Shown here: one piece after another, positions 48,491 to 60,121 of the stretch
Layout of the letters: every line of letters begins with the position of its first letter
Position numbering within the stretch: position 1 is the stretch's first letter
Source of the DNA: Dicyema japonicum
Taxonomy: Eukaryota; Dicyemida; Rhombozoa; Dicyemidae
DNA: 64,000 nucleotides
Direction: 5' to 3'
Assembly: GCA_011109175.1 (NCBI GenBank)
Contig: RDEW01000014.1
Span: 506,042-570,041 of the forward strand
Translations under genes and position numbers: made by a program
Notes under the pieces: generated by a model
Seen by the model: only the letters and a program-made list of their open reading frames with translations
Databases searched by the model: none
What the model was told of the DNA's origin: nothing

Positions 48491-51255
48491 TTTTGTCATG
48501 ACCATGGCATAGTGAGATACTTAATTATTTCATGCTTTACTTTACAAAAAGCCAAGTGTGATTAAGCGGTGAGCTTTCAAAAAAATTGTCGGTAAACAAT
48601 TGGTAAATACATTGCTATTTACAATCAACACGATGATAATTCGGCTCTTCGTCAAGTACTTAGTTGGTTGGGCTTGGGTTATAAACAATTTACTCATTTA
48701 CTCAAACTAGTTTGGAACATGTGATTTGTTAGTTTGTTTTACGTGGTTCTTGGAATTTTTTCAAAAAGGGTTAATTACCAAAAATTGACAGCCAATAACA
48801 TTTATCTAATACCCCAGGGTCACCGAGAAAGAAAGACAAAATATAGTGATAAAGTGCGGGGATTGGCTTTGACTGCGTAAATCTACATGCCAGTGATATG
48901 GCATATGATTAAGTTTAAAAGACAAAAAAATATATTCAGGTATTTTTAGCTTACTTGATTACAATATTTAAATGTACAAATGACATTTTGTAGAGATTTT
49001 ATAATAATGTCAATTCTTTGTTATTTGATAAAAGAACAATTTCTAATATTGAATAATCACGATGACCAATAATGTTCTTTAAATTCGATTATATTAGCCA
49101 GTACAGGAATAATTAAGAGATGACTGCTAGCTGACAATCACTCTATCAATCTTTGAGGTTTCTGTGTATTAAACAAATTTGTAGAGCAAAAAGTAAAATG
49201 ATTCTGCGACTTTTTTTTCAAATTCGATTAACATATATAACAAAAACTATTCCTTCTCCTGTTTTATTCAGATTTAAGCATGAGTTTATAAAATCAGCAA
49301 TTTTGATAGCTTCAGAATAGAAGAAACTCTTTTTCTGTTTCTTGTGACCACTGTCGAGGTAACAAGCTCTAAAAGATCGGAAACCTAAAGTTCTGAACTC
49401 AGGAAAAATCGAATCATTTAACCACGTTGATTAAACATCATCGAATAATATAATTTATATAAAAGGCAGATAGGATCAATTTTGTTGCTTTATCGCATTT
49501 TTGCGAAAGATATTTTGAAATCTTCTACTCGATCGCCAGTTATAGTTAATGAGTTAATATTATGGTAAACACTGGTAATTTAGTTAAGGGGAATTAGAAA
49601 ACGATAGGGTTCGTCAATCAACTTTTACCAGAACGTCGCCTAAAGAAGTTTTCTATGCCACATGGTAATCTTTGAAGATAACTCCCAGATAATTTTGTGC
49701 GGTTTTTGAAACATCGAATAAGATTTTTGAGAGTTCCACTAACCTTGGACATTTTTATCTAACCATAGAAGAATCGGCTTATGAGTGGTCATGGTCTTTA
49801 ATGTCAATAAATATTATTTTTACTCCATTTTGGGAAAATGTGTACAAAAATCGATACTACGTGCAGATACACTATCACACAAATAGTTTTATAAATTTGT
49901 TGTATAGATATGAGAGGACTACATCTGGTTAAGTTTATATTTTGTTACAAAATGTATGACCCTTTTTGAGATATATTTTAGAGGTAACAGAAGAACCCTA
50001 TAAAAACATGGATAAATTTAAAAAATTAAAAAATGATATTTATTTAATGGTTTACTTTTCAAATAATGAATTTACAAATCTGAATGATTTAGCATAACCA
50101 CATAATATTAACAACAAAGAAAATATAAGTTTATTTTATAAACCACAAAATTGATATATTTCATATAGTGAATTGTTCCTAAATTAAGAAATTATGTTTG
50201 AAATATTTTTGGAAGTAGAATATGGACTTTTCAACTCAGAGGCCAGTCATAACCGTGAAATCTTCTCACTCGAGGACTAGAGAAGATATTGTTTTAATAT
50301 CAAAAATTGATTTCAACCCATTTATTATAAACCTTAGAAAAAATTATCTTAGTAAAAATATAGTGAAATGCTATAAGTGCAGGACATAATCCTGGTTGTT
50401 CCAAGTTAGAATCTAGCTGCTTTACAATTCGCCTGAAAATTCCATATATTTATTGGATTGACGAGTGACCACGTCATTATTAAATACTCCACTGTGGACT
50501 GTAGCGTCTACTCGGAACCACATGTGACAAAAGCAAAAAAAATGAAGAACGTTCCTTGAACCACTTTCTACGATTAGCTACTATAACTTTTCTTTACTAT
50601 AATAAAGTTTGTGTTATTCCTTTCTAGGAATATATTTATACTAGTTTTTGTTAAAATATAGTATCCTACCGACACAAGAATTTACAATCTTTATTATGTC
50701 TTAATTAGTTTAGTTAGTGAAGAAGAGTAAGACTGATAGATTGACTATTTTTCATAACATGACTATTTTATTTTCTGATTACAAAGTGAATGAGTTAGAA
50801 CTACCACCAGTCGCACAAAAAACAGTTTGGAATATACTTTCCTAATATTGATTAGAATTTATGCAAAATTATATTTTAAAAAATCAACTATTATATAAGA
50901 ATGTAAAAGTTTAAATTTTATTATTAATTAATTTTAGTCCAAATAAAGAATGTAATAAATTTGTCATTAATCTTTCAAATCAGATTCTAATTTAAAAAAG
51001 TAACCAATTTTCACCATTTATGTTTTGATATGAATTACTCTTCTTAATTCTGTATCCGTCGACTTTGCAACATCATCAGCTGATTTAGATCTCTTCATTT
51101 CTTTATCGATGCTTTGCTGAAACCGTACTTTTTCATTTATATTGCGAATTAATGGATGAATTTAAAAAAAATGTATTATATTTTATTAGAATATTGTACA
51201 TGAAATACCGCAAAATATTACGTATTTGGAATTTAAGGACAAATACGAAAAAATT
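48490..51255 (+). repeat. Repeat family A, copy e
   Basis: The copy aligns with 28816-31600 (copy c) and the reverse of 12810-10030 (copy a). It retains the 170-bp block that copy c lost. The minus-strand gene exon (about 50990-51130) has a 1-nt deletion and the longest intron, 28 nt. The copy ends at about 51255, where a transposase relic begins. Confidence 0.7.
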
Positions 51256-51690
51256 AAAAACAAATACAAAGATATAGTATCTTGAGGGTATGGGATTTGA
51301 TTACTTCTTTGAGTCCATTGTAATGGTGAATCCTAGCATTGTCCATGAAAAAGTAGGGATCCACAATTCCTACTTCGTCTATCAAGACTTTTCGGCTATC
51401 CCCAACGTCAAATAAAATTTCTCACAAATTCGTCCCATATTCATATCGTTTCTTTTATAATTCTTTCAAAGTTTAAATTCAATGTAATAATATTGAGAGT
51501 TTTTACTATTTAGTTATAGTCAATTGCGAGGAGCGTGAATCTGCACTTCTCAGGAAGACTTGCATTCGTCTCATAGGTTGGATAAGTTTTCATAAACTGT
51601 GACAAGGCTCCCAGTTTGGTCTTAAGTGTTTTTGTGAGCACTTTTAAAATTCTCATTTTCTTCATAACAAAAGTTACTTTTCATACATGT
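51255..51690 (-). pseudogene. Tc1/IS630-like DDE transposase fragment
   Basis: On the minus strand VLIDEVGIVDPYFFMDNARI followed by HHYNGLKEVIKSHTLKI carries the second-Asp signature 'xxMDNAxIH' of the DDE_3 family. Upstream, LGALSQFMKTYPTYETNASL then PEKCRFTLLAID may include the region of the first Asp. Frames are broken and no ends are visible. Sequence 51690-51965 shows nothing that I can support. Confidence 0.45.
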
Positions 51691-51969
51691 CAGATAAATA
51701 GAGTTCCTGATAAATGTGACCACAAGAATCCTCTATGTTTTGCGTGTTTAAATCCCCATATAACTGCAAAACATTTTAAAGTCCATCAATAAGCAAAGTA
51801 AACATCATGTGCAATAACATAATTATGTCATGACAAAAATTCTCATTTTCTATATAGCAAAAGATTAAACACTAACATATATTTACGATGGTAACTGATA
51901 AGTTTGAACTTCTTATAGATCTAACATAGATTGTAGCATCATCATGTATAATGAAAATATATTCGCATA

Positions 51970-52640
51970 AAATATATTTGTCGAACATTGACGCAAACCT
52001 GAAATTATAATTGGGAAATTTCTTGAGTGGTCGACGAGGACGAGTACACTATGACAATTGATGTTCCGTATCGAGAATATTAGCAATTGGCGTTCCACAT
52101 GGCCCCCCATTATCTCCCCTATTGTTAAACGTTAGGATGGATGACTTGCCACTCTCTCAGGGGGACGCTGACTTATTATTAACGTATGCTGATGATATAG
52201 TTATTGCCTCGAGGGATGTGAGTATTGTGGATTCAACGAGAAGAATACAGGACAATATGAATAAATTAAGTTCATGGCTTTGGAAAAATCAATTGACTGA
52301 TAGCCCGGAGAAGTCGGTGTCGACCATATTCACGACAAACAGAAAACTATGGAAAGTATCAATTGACGTCACACTGGATGGAAAGATTATCCCGCAAAAC
52401 AAATACCAGAAAATCCTGGGAGTCACCTTGGACACCTTCTTAATCATTACAAAACATGTCGAAAATATGTTATTGACTTGTACGAGGAAAATCAACTTCT
52501 TGAAGGCGTTCTTGTGAAACCTAAGAACATGAAAGATCTGAGTGACTGGTAGTCATATGCAAACAGTTTATCGAGGCGACAATAGGATACGCATGTAATA
52601 TCTGGGGATCTTACTTTTCTACAATGAATTTGAAAATATA
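51970..52640 (+). pseudogene. Jockey-type RT fragment, tandem copy 1
   Basis: A broken lead-in with FLSGRRGRVHYDN and GVPHGPPLSPLL is followed by the open block 52122-52517: DADLLLTYADDIVIASRD, IQDNMNKLSSWLWKNQ, KYQKILGVTLDTFL and LLTCTRKINFLKAFL. These are RT motifs from the 'QGSPLSP' region through YADD and the thumb. Pro replaces Ser in the usual QGSPLSP. It is a truncated element multiplied by tandem duplication, not by transposition. Confidence 0.75.
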
Positions 52641-52808
52641 AGTTTAATTATGTAAAAATTAGAAAAAAGTTGATTTGTTAAAAAATATAGATTATATATA
52701 TATTTTTTTAATAAAAACATTACGATAAAAGATAGTTCTACAACATAACAAAAATTAACATGTTCAACGTTATTTAACTAACAATAAAAAAGTTAATATA
52801 TTTAGTAA

Positions 52809-52922
52809 TCAACAACCTTCCTCGCCACACTGTTCGCCAGACTCCTCAGGCAGATTCGATTCTGGTTCCTGAAACAACTCCGAGAGCGCTTTGTCCAATT
52901 GAACCCTCTGCCCATATGTCAT
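52809..52922 (-). CDS. Small conserved ORF in the tandem unit, 37 aa or an exon
   Basis: The frame from ATG 52922 reads MTYGQRVQLDKALSELFQEP and continues acidic to a TGA. It is open upstream by about ten more codons (VEYRRQSPE). The tandem partner at 59422-59535 has the same length with only substitutions, while the flanks have indels. This is consistent with coding, perhaps as the last exon of a longer gene. The product is unknown. Confidence 0.4.
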   Translation of the reverse strand: MTYGQRVQLDKALSELFQEPESNLPEESGEQCGEEGC

Positions 52923-53511
52923 CTCAGGGCTCTGCCTCCTATACTCAACATGTTCAATATTTATAAAATTAATTTAATGTAAATCAAAAAAAATATATAT
53001 ATTATTTTAGTTATTTATTCGAATCGCTATAAATCACTTTCGATTAGCATGATAACCTAACTGATGACTTATACTGATTCTCATTCTTCTATTCAGCGTT
53101 TCATTACGTTTTACATTCAATTGGATGTCATTAAATAACCAACATTTTAAAAATACCAAACAATTAACATTAACGTCATCACAGTCTTCCATTTAATAAT
53201 ATATTAAAATCTACTTGTTAAAAATAATATATTAAGATTAAATCTATTTTAAATATCTTCTCATATATTAATGTCTGTTGATTTAATTTCAAACTTTATT
53301 TATGAATACATATAAAGTTGTAGTAATCGATATAATATAAAGTTTTTAGTGCTAATTAGTGGCATCTGTCCGACATAACGATACTCATTAGTTTAATTTT
53401 AAATTAGTGTAAATTAAAAAGTGTCACAAAATAATTAATTATTATTTAGTAGTAATAACTCTCGAATATTACAGACTATATTTTAATTTTTTTTGAATGA
53501 ACTAGAAATAT

Positions 53512-53871
53512 TTAAAAATAAAACTTTTTTTGATGCGAACGATCATTGAAAATCTGATTATACATTTGTTTGTAAGATTCTGTATCGGAATCAGAATCTT
53601 GTATGAGTTGGTTATTTTCCCAAGTTTCATTAAAATAAAGCCATTTCTCGTTTTCGCATCTTTCAAATTTGTCTCTTTTAATTCTTTTAGTGTTATAGAA
53701 TTCTTTATACCTTTTAGATTTTGGATATAAACTAAATATATTTAAATATTAAACTGATTATATTTATCTATAAAAGAAGAAGATCTTTTCATCGGTTGAT
53801 ATTCTTCCTCATCAGATTCAAACAAATTCACTAAATTTCAGATTTTACTATGAACCATTCCATAAATCCAT
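53512..53871 (-). CDS. Orphan gene of the divergent pair, three exons, 103 aa
   Basis: Exons are 53871-53856, 53830-53755 and 53731-53512; introns are 25 nt (53831-53855) and 23 nt (53732-53754), in phases 1 and 2. The spliced product starts MDLWNVNLFESDEEEYQPMK and contains KSKRYKEFYNTKRIKRDKFE, LYFNETWENNQLIQDSDSD and ESYKQMYNQIFND. It is a paralogue of the plus-strand gene at 54484: same start (MDLWNVNLF), same intron positions and phases, and a similar C-terminal pattern F-x-E-x-W...L-x-Q-x-DS. The protein is short, acidic at the N-terminus and basic in the middle, with no known domain. The tandem copy at 60122-60472 is broken. Confidence 0.6.
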
Positions 53872-54483
53872 TATCGTAGTAATCTGATTTTTATTATATA
53901 AATACTCAATGTTATTTTGAGAAAATAAAATTACAATCAAACATCAGAAAAACATAACTTTATGTGACTACTTTCTTATTTATTTCATTTTTGTGAATGT
54001 ATTAATTAGAAATTTTGATTTAAGATAAATTTCAATATAAAAAGTAATATTATTACTAAAACTTTATGTTTACAATGTTAAATAAAAACTTAACAGCATA
54101 TTTGATATAATTTATATTTTAATATTTGAATATTCATTTTTGACAATAATATTAAATAATTCAACATGCTATTTTAAAGTAATTTTTAAATTATCTTTAT
54201 TGTTTCGCGATATTTTAAATTTTGACGTAAAATATTGTGATTACTCATAAATTTTTATTTCGTATATAGAAGAAATTGGCATTATTAATAAATTTTAAAT
54301 TATAAGAGATTTAATAATAAATTGTAAATTCTAAGAGATTAATAAAGATTTAATAGAAAAAAGAATTTTTGTTATTATATAGACTATCAAATATAGTGAT
54401 AAAATTATTAGCTAATAATTTTATTTTATCGCAATAATACCGAAAATTATATAATGGATTTAGATCGCCGATTGTTAGTAGAA

Positions 54484-54869
54484 ATGGACTTGTGGAATGG
54501 TTTCTAGTATAATATTAATTATAGTTAATTTGTTTGTAACTGACGATGAGCAAAATGACAGCAATAAACGAAATAAACCGACATGCGACATGGAGAGCCA
54601 GATGAAGTGAAAAATTTAAATATATTTGTAGTTTCGATGCAACTTCCAAAAGAGCACGACAAGAATCAAACACTCAGTTCTACGAAACAAGAAAAGATGA
54701 TAGTGAAAGTCAAAAATCGAAACCGATGACGTTCAAGGAAATATGGAACTATGACCGACTCAAACAAGAAGATTCAGAATGGGGGAGAGAATCTGGCAAA
54801 CAATTGTTTGACCATATCTACAATGATATGATGGCTTGGTCGCAAAAATATGATGAAGAAAAGTTGTAG
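54484..54869 (+). CDS. Orphan gene of the divergent pair, three exons, 111 aa
   Basis: Exons are 54484-54499, 54525-54606 and 54632-54869; both introns are 25 nt (54500-54524 and 54607-54631), phases 1 and 2. The product begins MDLWNVNLFVTDDEQNDSNK, then KRARQESNTQFYETRKDDSE and FKEIWNYDRLKQEDSEWGRE, ending MMAWSQKYDEEKL. An in-frame ATG ten codons upstream (54454) is possible, but the paralogue starts at MDLWN. The tandem copy at 61081-61465 has identical exon lengths and a 24-nt first intron. The pair is divergent, about 610 bp apart, so shared regulatory sequence is plausible. The function is unknown. Confidence 0.65.
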
Positions 54870-55177
54870 TTTTTAATATTTCCAGCTCTAACAAAAAGCG
54901 AAATAAAAAAATAAATAATCATCTTTAATCATCGATAATTATCACTAATGATAAATAATTTCCAAATTCGCTACTATAATTAATTAATTTACACTAATTT
55001 AAATCAAAAGAAATGCGGCATCGTTCTGTCGGGCAGATGACACTTAATGGGACTACAATGACAATATCAGTGTTCACTTCAACTCTACCTTATTCAAGGA
55101 CGGAAAAATACGATTGTATGCTCAATTGATATCCAGAAGGCTTTTAACTCGGTTTCGAGTAAGATTATCACGCACAA

Positions 55178-55850
55178 AATATATTCGTCGAACATTGACG
55201 CAAACCTGAAATTATAATTGGGAAATTTCTTGAGTGGTCGACGAGGACGAGTACACTATGACAATTGATGTTCCGTATCGAGAATATTAGCAATTGGCGT
55301 TCCACATGGCCCCCCATTATCTCCCCTATTGTTAAACGTTAGGATGGATGACTTGCCACTCTCTCAGGGGGACGCTGACTTATTATTAACGTATGCTGAT
55401 GATATAGTTATTGCCTCGAGGGATGTGAGTATTGTGGATTCAACGAGAAGAATACAGGACAATATGAATAAATTAAGTTCATGGCTTTGGAAAAATCAAT
55501 TGACTGATAGCCCGGAGAAGTCGGTGTCGACCATATTCACGACAAACAGAAAACTCTGGAAAGTATCAATTGACGTCACACTGGATGGAAAGATTATCCC
55601 GCAAAACAAATACCAGAAAATCCTGGGAGTCACCTTGGACACCTTCTTAATCATTACAAAACATGTCGAAAATATGTTATTGACTTGTACGAGGAAAATC
55701 AACTTCTTGAAGGCGTTCTTGTGAAACCTAAGAACATGAAAGATCTGAGTGACTGGTAGTCATATGCAAACAGTTTATCGAGGCGACAATAGGATACGCA
55801 TGTAATATCTGGGGATCTTACTTTTCTACAATGAATTTGAAAATATAAGT
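55178..55850 (+). pseudogene. Jockey-type RT fragment, tandem copy 2
   Basis: The open block 55329-55724 gives the same 131 residues as copy 1. On the left it retains more sequence, with the SRKIL-like SVSSKIITHK part near 55140-55170. The identity points to a very recent duplication. Confidence 0.75.
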
Positions 55851-55901
55851 TTAATTATGTAAAAATTAGAAAAAAGTTGATTTGTTAAAAAATATAGATT
55901 A

Positions 55902-56661
55902 GTATCTCCGCTTCCTTCCTATTTTCTGGATCATCCAACTCTTTATCAGTGTCGCGTCGCCTCTTTCCCAAATTGCATCCAGTAAGAGGATTCTTCATCA
56001 TTTCCCAATTATTGTTAATCGCCATCGTTATTTGTTCAAACCCGTGTTTATATTCTACAAGCATGCTCTCTAAAGTCTTCTTCAGCGCAATCGTTTGGAT
56101 GTACGCTCGGGTGATAATCGTAATTCCAATGATGTCCATGTATGATTTGAAATACCTGGAGACAATTCCATCCCAGGTAAGAACAATTGGGAGTATCTTT
56201 ATTTTGGCTTTGTAAATGATCTCTAGTTAACTCGCAAGAATGTCGTATTTATGTAGTTTTTCAACTTCGACAGCCTTGAGATTGTCCATTGCTGTTACTC
56301 CATTTTCAATTAGCCATATTTGGTTCATTTTCTTATCGTACAAGAAAATGTCAGGCTTGTTATATTGGACTTTGGACTCCGTTGGAATGGTCGTATCAAC
56401 TCGGATCTCGGCATGCTGATTTGTGATGATGCTTTGAATAGAATGTGACTTCAATTTTTTGGATTTTTTAAATCCAAATTTTCTAGATAAATGCATGTGA
56501 ATGCATTTAACTATTTCATTGTGTCGTCTTGTATAGTCTGAGTTTAGCATTGTTACACCTCGTAGCCAAATGATCGACAGTTTTTTCGAGGAATTACAAT
56601 GTGGACATTTTAGACCAAGATCCCGGAAAAAGATATTCCTATCTTGCAAAAGAAAGAACAT
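55902..56661 (-). pseudogene. R4-like element: CCHC knuckle and restriction-like endonuclease
   Basis: The endonuclease nicks the target to prime reverse transcription. From 56661: LKCPHCNSSKKLSIIW (CxxC part of the knuckle), MLNSDYTRRHNEIVKCIHMH, then EIRVDTTIPTESKVQ, YNKPDIFLYDKKMNQIWLIE and VEVEKLHKYDILAS. The PD...E pattern with KY fits the restriction-like nuclease of R2/R4/NeSL elements. The E lies in LIENG, where related elements usually have D. A TAA at about 56225 interrupts the frame before LEIIYKAKIKILPIVLTWDG; the frame then continues to the element edge. Confidence 0.7.
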
Positions 56662-56713
56662 CGCTTCAGACTTGGGAGAAATATTTCCATTTGTGATCCA
56701 TGTAGACGATGAT

Positions 56714-58480
56714 TTATGTCAAATGTATCATCTCAAGTGATTCAAATAATATTGAATGTAGGCTTTTCTTTTTGATGATAGACAGGAGAGAGTTAATCTG
56801 TGAACTCTTTAGATTCTCCACAATGTCTATGGTTGGGCCCATTTGGTATTTTACCCGCAGGAATTCTGTGATTGTGGCCATATGTGTTTTTCTTAGCTGT
56901 TCGGCCCACAGAATTCCAGCTTTTCTCAGAGAAATCTTTTTCCGCCTTTCAAGGCTTGTTTTAAACTCAAGTAGCATTTTTTCTGACTTAAAAGTAACTG
57001 ATATCAGCCCTCTTCCCAGCGTACTCCTTGGTAAGTTTAATCTTTCCTTGGAAGCCGGTTTCATGTGAATACCCAAACGCATAAGTAATTTTCTGACTAA
57101 TCTATCAAATTCCTCGTATTCACCGGGTTCCATCTCGAGAAGACCAATATAATAATAAAAAAGGGATAGAGCATGTTCATTTATGGCTTTAAACAAATTG
57201 ACCGAATTCAATTTCGTTTTTGACAGTTTTTCAATACGATCTTGCACCTCCTCTTTGATATTTTTAAGTACAACTTCTTTAACTACTTTGCTGGAATTGT
57301 CTTCTAACACCCCCAAATAGCGATAACTATCCACTCCATCCATTAGTTTAGCATCATTCGATAGTAAATAACTATTTGTTGCGGACTTTTCAAAATTCTT
57401 TTCTAAGCCGGACAATTTAAAGTAAGCATTCACATCTTTCATCATGCATGCCAGTGTCCCTTCCTCTTTTGCCAAAAGTTTCAAATCATCGATGAATAAG
57501 AAATGATTCGCAGAAAAAGTAAAAGAATTAGATTCAGCAGTATTGATAGACATGCTCGGATATTTTGCAGACAACATTCTGCTTAGTGGATCCAAAACAA
57601 ATACAAATAATTGAGGTGATAGAGAGTCACCTTGGAGTATTCCACGTTCAATATTAATCGTTCCCAATATCTTTTTCCCCAATCTTAATGACACACGCCA
57701 GTTTGGAATTATTGATATTACAAACTTGGTTATCCATTCTGGTAGTCCCGGGTTTTCCAGGATTTTAACAAGATACTCGTGACTCACTGAATCAAACGCT
57801 TTTCTAACATCAATCCATGCACAGAATAGTTTGTTTTCATGGGCTTTGTTAACACATCTGTTTAAAAGTGCCAATTCCTTTGCTCCTTGACAGTGTCGTT
57901 TTGTCCCAAGCTGATACTCAGTAATTAAATCATAAGTTTCAGCATATTGTTCAATTTTTTCGTTTACACACTTCGTAACCAGCTTGTATAAGCACGGCAT
58001 ACATGTAATCGGTCTAAGATCCTTAGGGTCAACAGAGTTCTTCTTCTTTGGGATTAGGTATGTAATCCCCGTATAAAACCATCTTTTCGGTTGACTTTTC
58101 CCACTAATGATATCTCTGATCTCTTTAAATAAATATTGATGAAGAGAATCCAACTTCTTGATAAAGAAGTTATATACGCAATCAACTCCGGGGGCCTTCC
58201 AATTTGGGAGGTACTCAATTAAATTTGATATAAAATTATCGTTTATATCAGATTCTTGCTGTTCAACTCCCGTTATTCTCTTGTTCATTCCAAAACTCAA
58301 AACATTTTTATCTCTTTTTTCCCAAACCTCTGTCCAAAATTTAAAGCATTCGGATGTGTCAAAGCCATCAATGCACTCAATGTCAGAATCTGACTTTAGT
58401 TTTCTATAGAATGACCTTCTGTTCAACTCAAAATTTCGATTATCAGTTCCATATTGTCGCTTCGAGTCTGCAATCGACAA
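56714..58480 (-). CDS. R4/Dong-like reverse transcriptase, 588-codon open frame
   Basis: The enzyme makes cDNA at the nicked target. Motifs by residue: WKAPGVD (94-100), LIPKKK (142-147), LRPITC (155-160), AWIDVRKAFDSVSHEY (221-236, first catalytic Asp), GILQGDSLSPQLF (280-292) and FLFIDDLKLLAKEE (327-340, catalytic DD with Ile in the x position). A long thumb and C-terminal region follow with YRYLGV and GLLEMEPGEYEEF. 'TxLIPK', 'RPITC' and 'GDSLSP' are typical of R4/Dong. The frame is uninterrupted; the first codon in the frame is TTG, so the real protein starts upstream, across stops in the linker. The open RT suggests recent activity. Confidence 0.85.
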   Translation of the reverse strand: MSIADSKRQYGTDNRNFELNRRSFYRKLKSDSDIECIDGFDTSECFKFWTEVWEKRDKNVLSFGMNKRITGVEQQESDINDNFISNLIEYLPNWKAPGVDCVYNFFIKKLDSLHQYLFKEIRDIISGKSQPKRWFYTGITYLIPKKKNSVDPKDLRPITCMPCLYKLVTKCVNEKIEQYAETYDLITEYQLGTKRHCQGAKELALLNRCVNKAHENKLFCAWIDVRKAFDSVSHEYLVKILENPGLPEWITKFVISIIPNWRVSLRLGKKILGTINIERGILQGDSLSPQLFVFVLDPLSRMLSAKYPSMSINTAESNSFTFSANHFLFIDDLKLLAKEEGTLACMMKDVNAYFKLSGLEKNFEKSATNSYLLSNDAKLMDGVDSYRYLGVLEDNSSKVVKEVVLKNIKEEVQDRIEKLSKTKLNSVNLFKAINEHALSLFYYYIGLLEMEPGEYEEFDRLVRKLLMRLGIHMKPASKERLNLPRSTLGRGLISVTFKSEKMLLEFKTSLERRKKISLRKAGILWAEQLRKTHMATITEFLRVKYQMGPTIDIVENLKSSQINSLLSIIKKKSLHSILFESLEMIHLT

Positions 58481-58489
58481 CTTTTTGTT

Positions 58490-59273
58490 TAAAATTCTAA
58501 TTTGGTCATTTATTGCGGTTTATATCCTTTCAAATTCACCCCTTTTGCATTTTTTTAATTGTAGGAACACTGAATGTCGACTGCTTTTTTCTTTTCCTCG
58601 CCTGTAATAGTAGACATAAAGAAATTTGATATTACTAGATTATTTTCAGCTAAAATTTCAATCTTCTATTGTATTCTTTGCCTCCAGTTCGATTTGAAAG
58701 GTTCCTTCATTGTGATTTGTTGATATACACACTGAGCAGAGTATATCAAACATTAAATGTCTTCAATACTAGAAGGTATGTTATTCGATGTATATTCGAT
58801 AAAAGATTTATTTAGCATTTCAATTAAATTGTCATTTACAAACTGGAAAGGAATCTTCCTTGTTTGACGCCTTTCATCTATTTTCTTTGAACTATTTGCA
58901 TCAATCTGACTCAATAATTCTTCAAAGGTTTTATTGTATAATGCCAACTCAGGTGCCTTATCCATTTTAATTCCAATTTTAGGTATTGTACTATATTCTG
59001 ATGACAGGAGACAAGTCTCTTCAACTCATAAACGGATTTCTTTTTTCCAAATTTAGAATTAAAATAATTGGCTATGAATGGCCACCCTCCTCTAGGTACT
59101 CGTTTGAGGCGGTCTTTGACACAAGTTAAAAGAGATGAGATCCATTCTCCGGGATTAGAAGAGTCAATAGAGTCGCAGATTGCATTCAGAGAACACAAAG
59201 TTGAGATGGTTTGTTGAGGACCGTTACTGTAATTGACTTGGGCATTAAAATGACCATGAACAGGCAAATCCAC
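58490..59273 (-). pseudogene. R4-like element, N-terminal region
   Basis: The first block (59273-58911) has SLLTCVKDRLKRVPRGGWPF and IANYFNSKFGKKKSVYELK, a W-rich helical segment that could be a Myb-like DNA-binding unit. A 1-nt slip near 59010 leads to MDKAPELALYNKTFEELLSQ (58965-58753). The linker MKEPFKSNWRQRIQ then follows, with two stops, joining the RT. These breaks are not explained by GT...AG gaps. Confidence 0.5.
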
Positions 59274-59421
59274 ACTTTCTCGAACACCATTTATTAATAA
59301 AAATAGATTATATATATTTTTTTTATAAAAACATTACGATAAAAGATAGTTCTACAATATATCAAAAATTAACATGTTCAACTTTATTTAACAAACAATA
59401 AAAAGTTAATATATTTAGTAA

Positions 59422-59535
59422 TCAACAACCTTTTTCGCCCCACTGTTCGCCAGCCTCCTCAGGCAGGTTCGATTCTGGTTCCTGAAACAACTCCGAGAGC
59501 GCTTTGTCCAATTGAACCCTCTGCCCATATGTCAT
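59422..59535 (-). CDS. Small conserved ORF, tandem copy 2
   Basis: The partner of 52809-52922, with the same length and MTYGQRVQLDKALSELFQEP start. Differences near the end (EAGEQWGEKGC for ESGEQCGEEGC) are substitutions only. Confidence 0.4.
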   Translation of the reverse strand: MTYGQRVQLDKALSELFQEPESNLPEEAGEQWGEKGC

Positions 59536-60121
59536 CTCAGGGCTCTGCCTCCTGTACTCAACATGTTCAATATTTATAAAATTAATTTAATGTAAATTAA
59601 AAAAATATATATATATTATTTTAGTTATTTATTCGAATCGCTATAAATCACTTTCGATTAGCATGATAACCTAACTGATGACTTATACTGATTCTCATTC
59701 TTCTATTCAGCGTTTCATTACGTTTTACATTCAATTGGATGTCATTAAATAACCAACATTTTAAAATACCAAACAATTAACATTAACGTCATCACAGTCT
59801 TCCATTTAATAATATATTAAAATCTACTTATTAAAAATAATGTATTAAGATTAAATCTATTTTAAATATCTTCTCATATATTAATGTCTGTTGATTTAAT
59901 TTCAAACTTTATTTATGAATACATATAAAGTTGTAATAATAGATATAATATAAAGTTTTTAGTGCTAATTAGTGGCATCTGTCCAACATAACGATACTCA
60001 TTAGTTTAATTTTAAATTAGTGTAAATTAAAAAGTGTCACAAAATAATTAATTATTATTTAGTAGTAATAACTATCGAATATTACAGACTATATTTTAAT
60101 TTTTTGAATTAACTAGAAATA

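Larger units (their letters stand above)
51967..55174 (+). repeat. Tandem 3.2 kb unit, copy 1
   Basis: The unit is repeated at 55175-61768 (there enlarged by a 3.4 kb insertion) and partly at 61769-62440. The distance between the first two RT fragments is 3207 bp, and the second spacing minus the insertion is about 3.2 kb. Each unit holds a jockey RT fragment, a small minus-strand ORF and a divergent pair of paralogous genes in AT-rich DNA. The copies differ by scattered substitutions and small indels, mostly outside the genes. Confidence 0.85.
55902..59298 (-). mobile_element. R4/Dong-like non-LTR retrotransposon
   Basis: The 3.4 kb insertion has an imperfect target duplication: AAAAATATAGATTA at 55888-55901 and AAAAATAGATTA at 59299-59310. 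Tandem copy 1 shows the empty site near 52680. Reading on the minus strand: N-terminal domain (59273-58753), linker, RT (58480-56714), and zinc knuckle plus restriction-like endonuclease (56661-55902). It ends abruptly at the target with no 3' UTR or tail. Confidence 0.8.

Noticed and set aside
56709-57068. 119-codon plus-strand open frame opposite the RT
   Set aside because: It lies wholly within the antisense of the R4-like RT and has no motif of its own.
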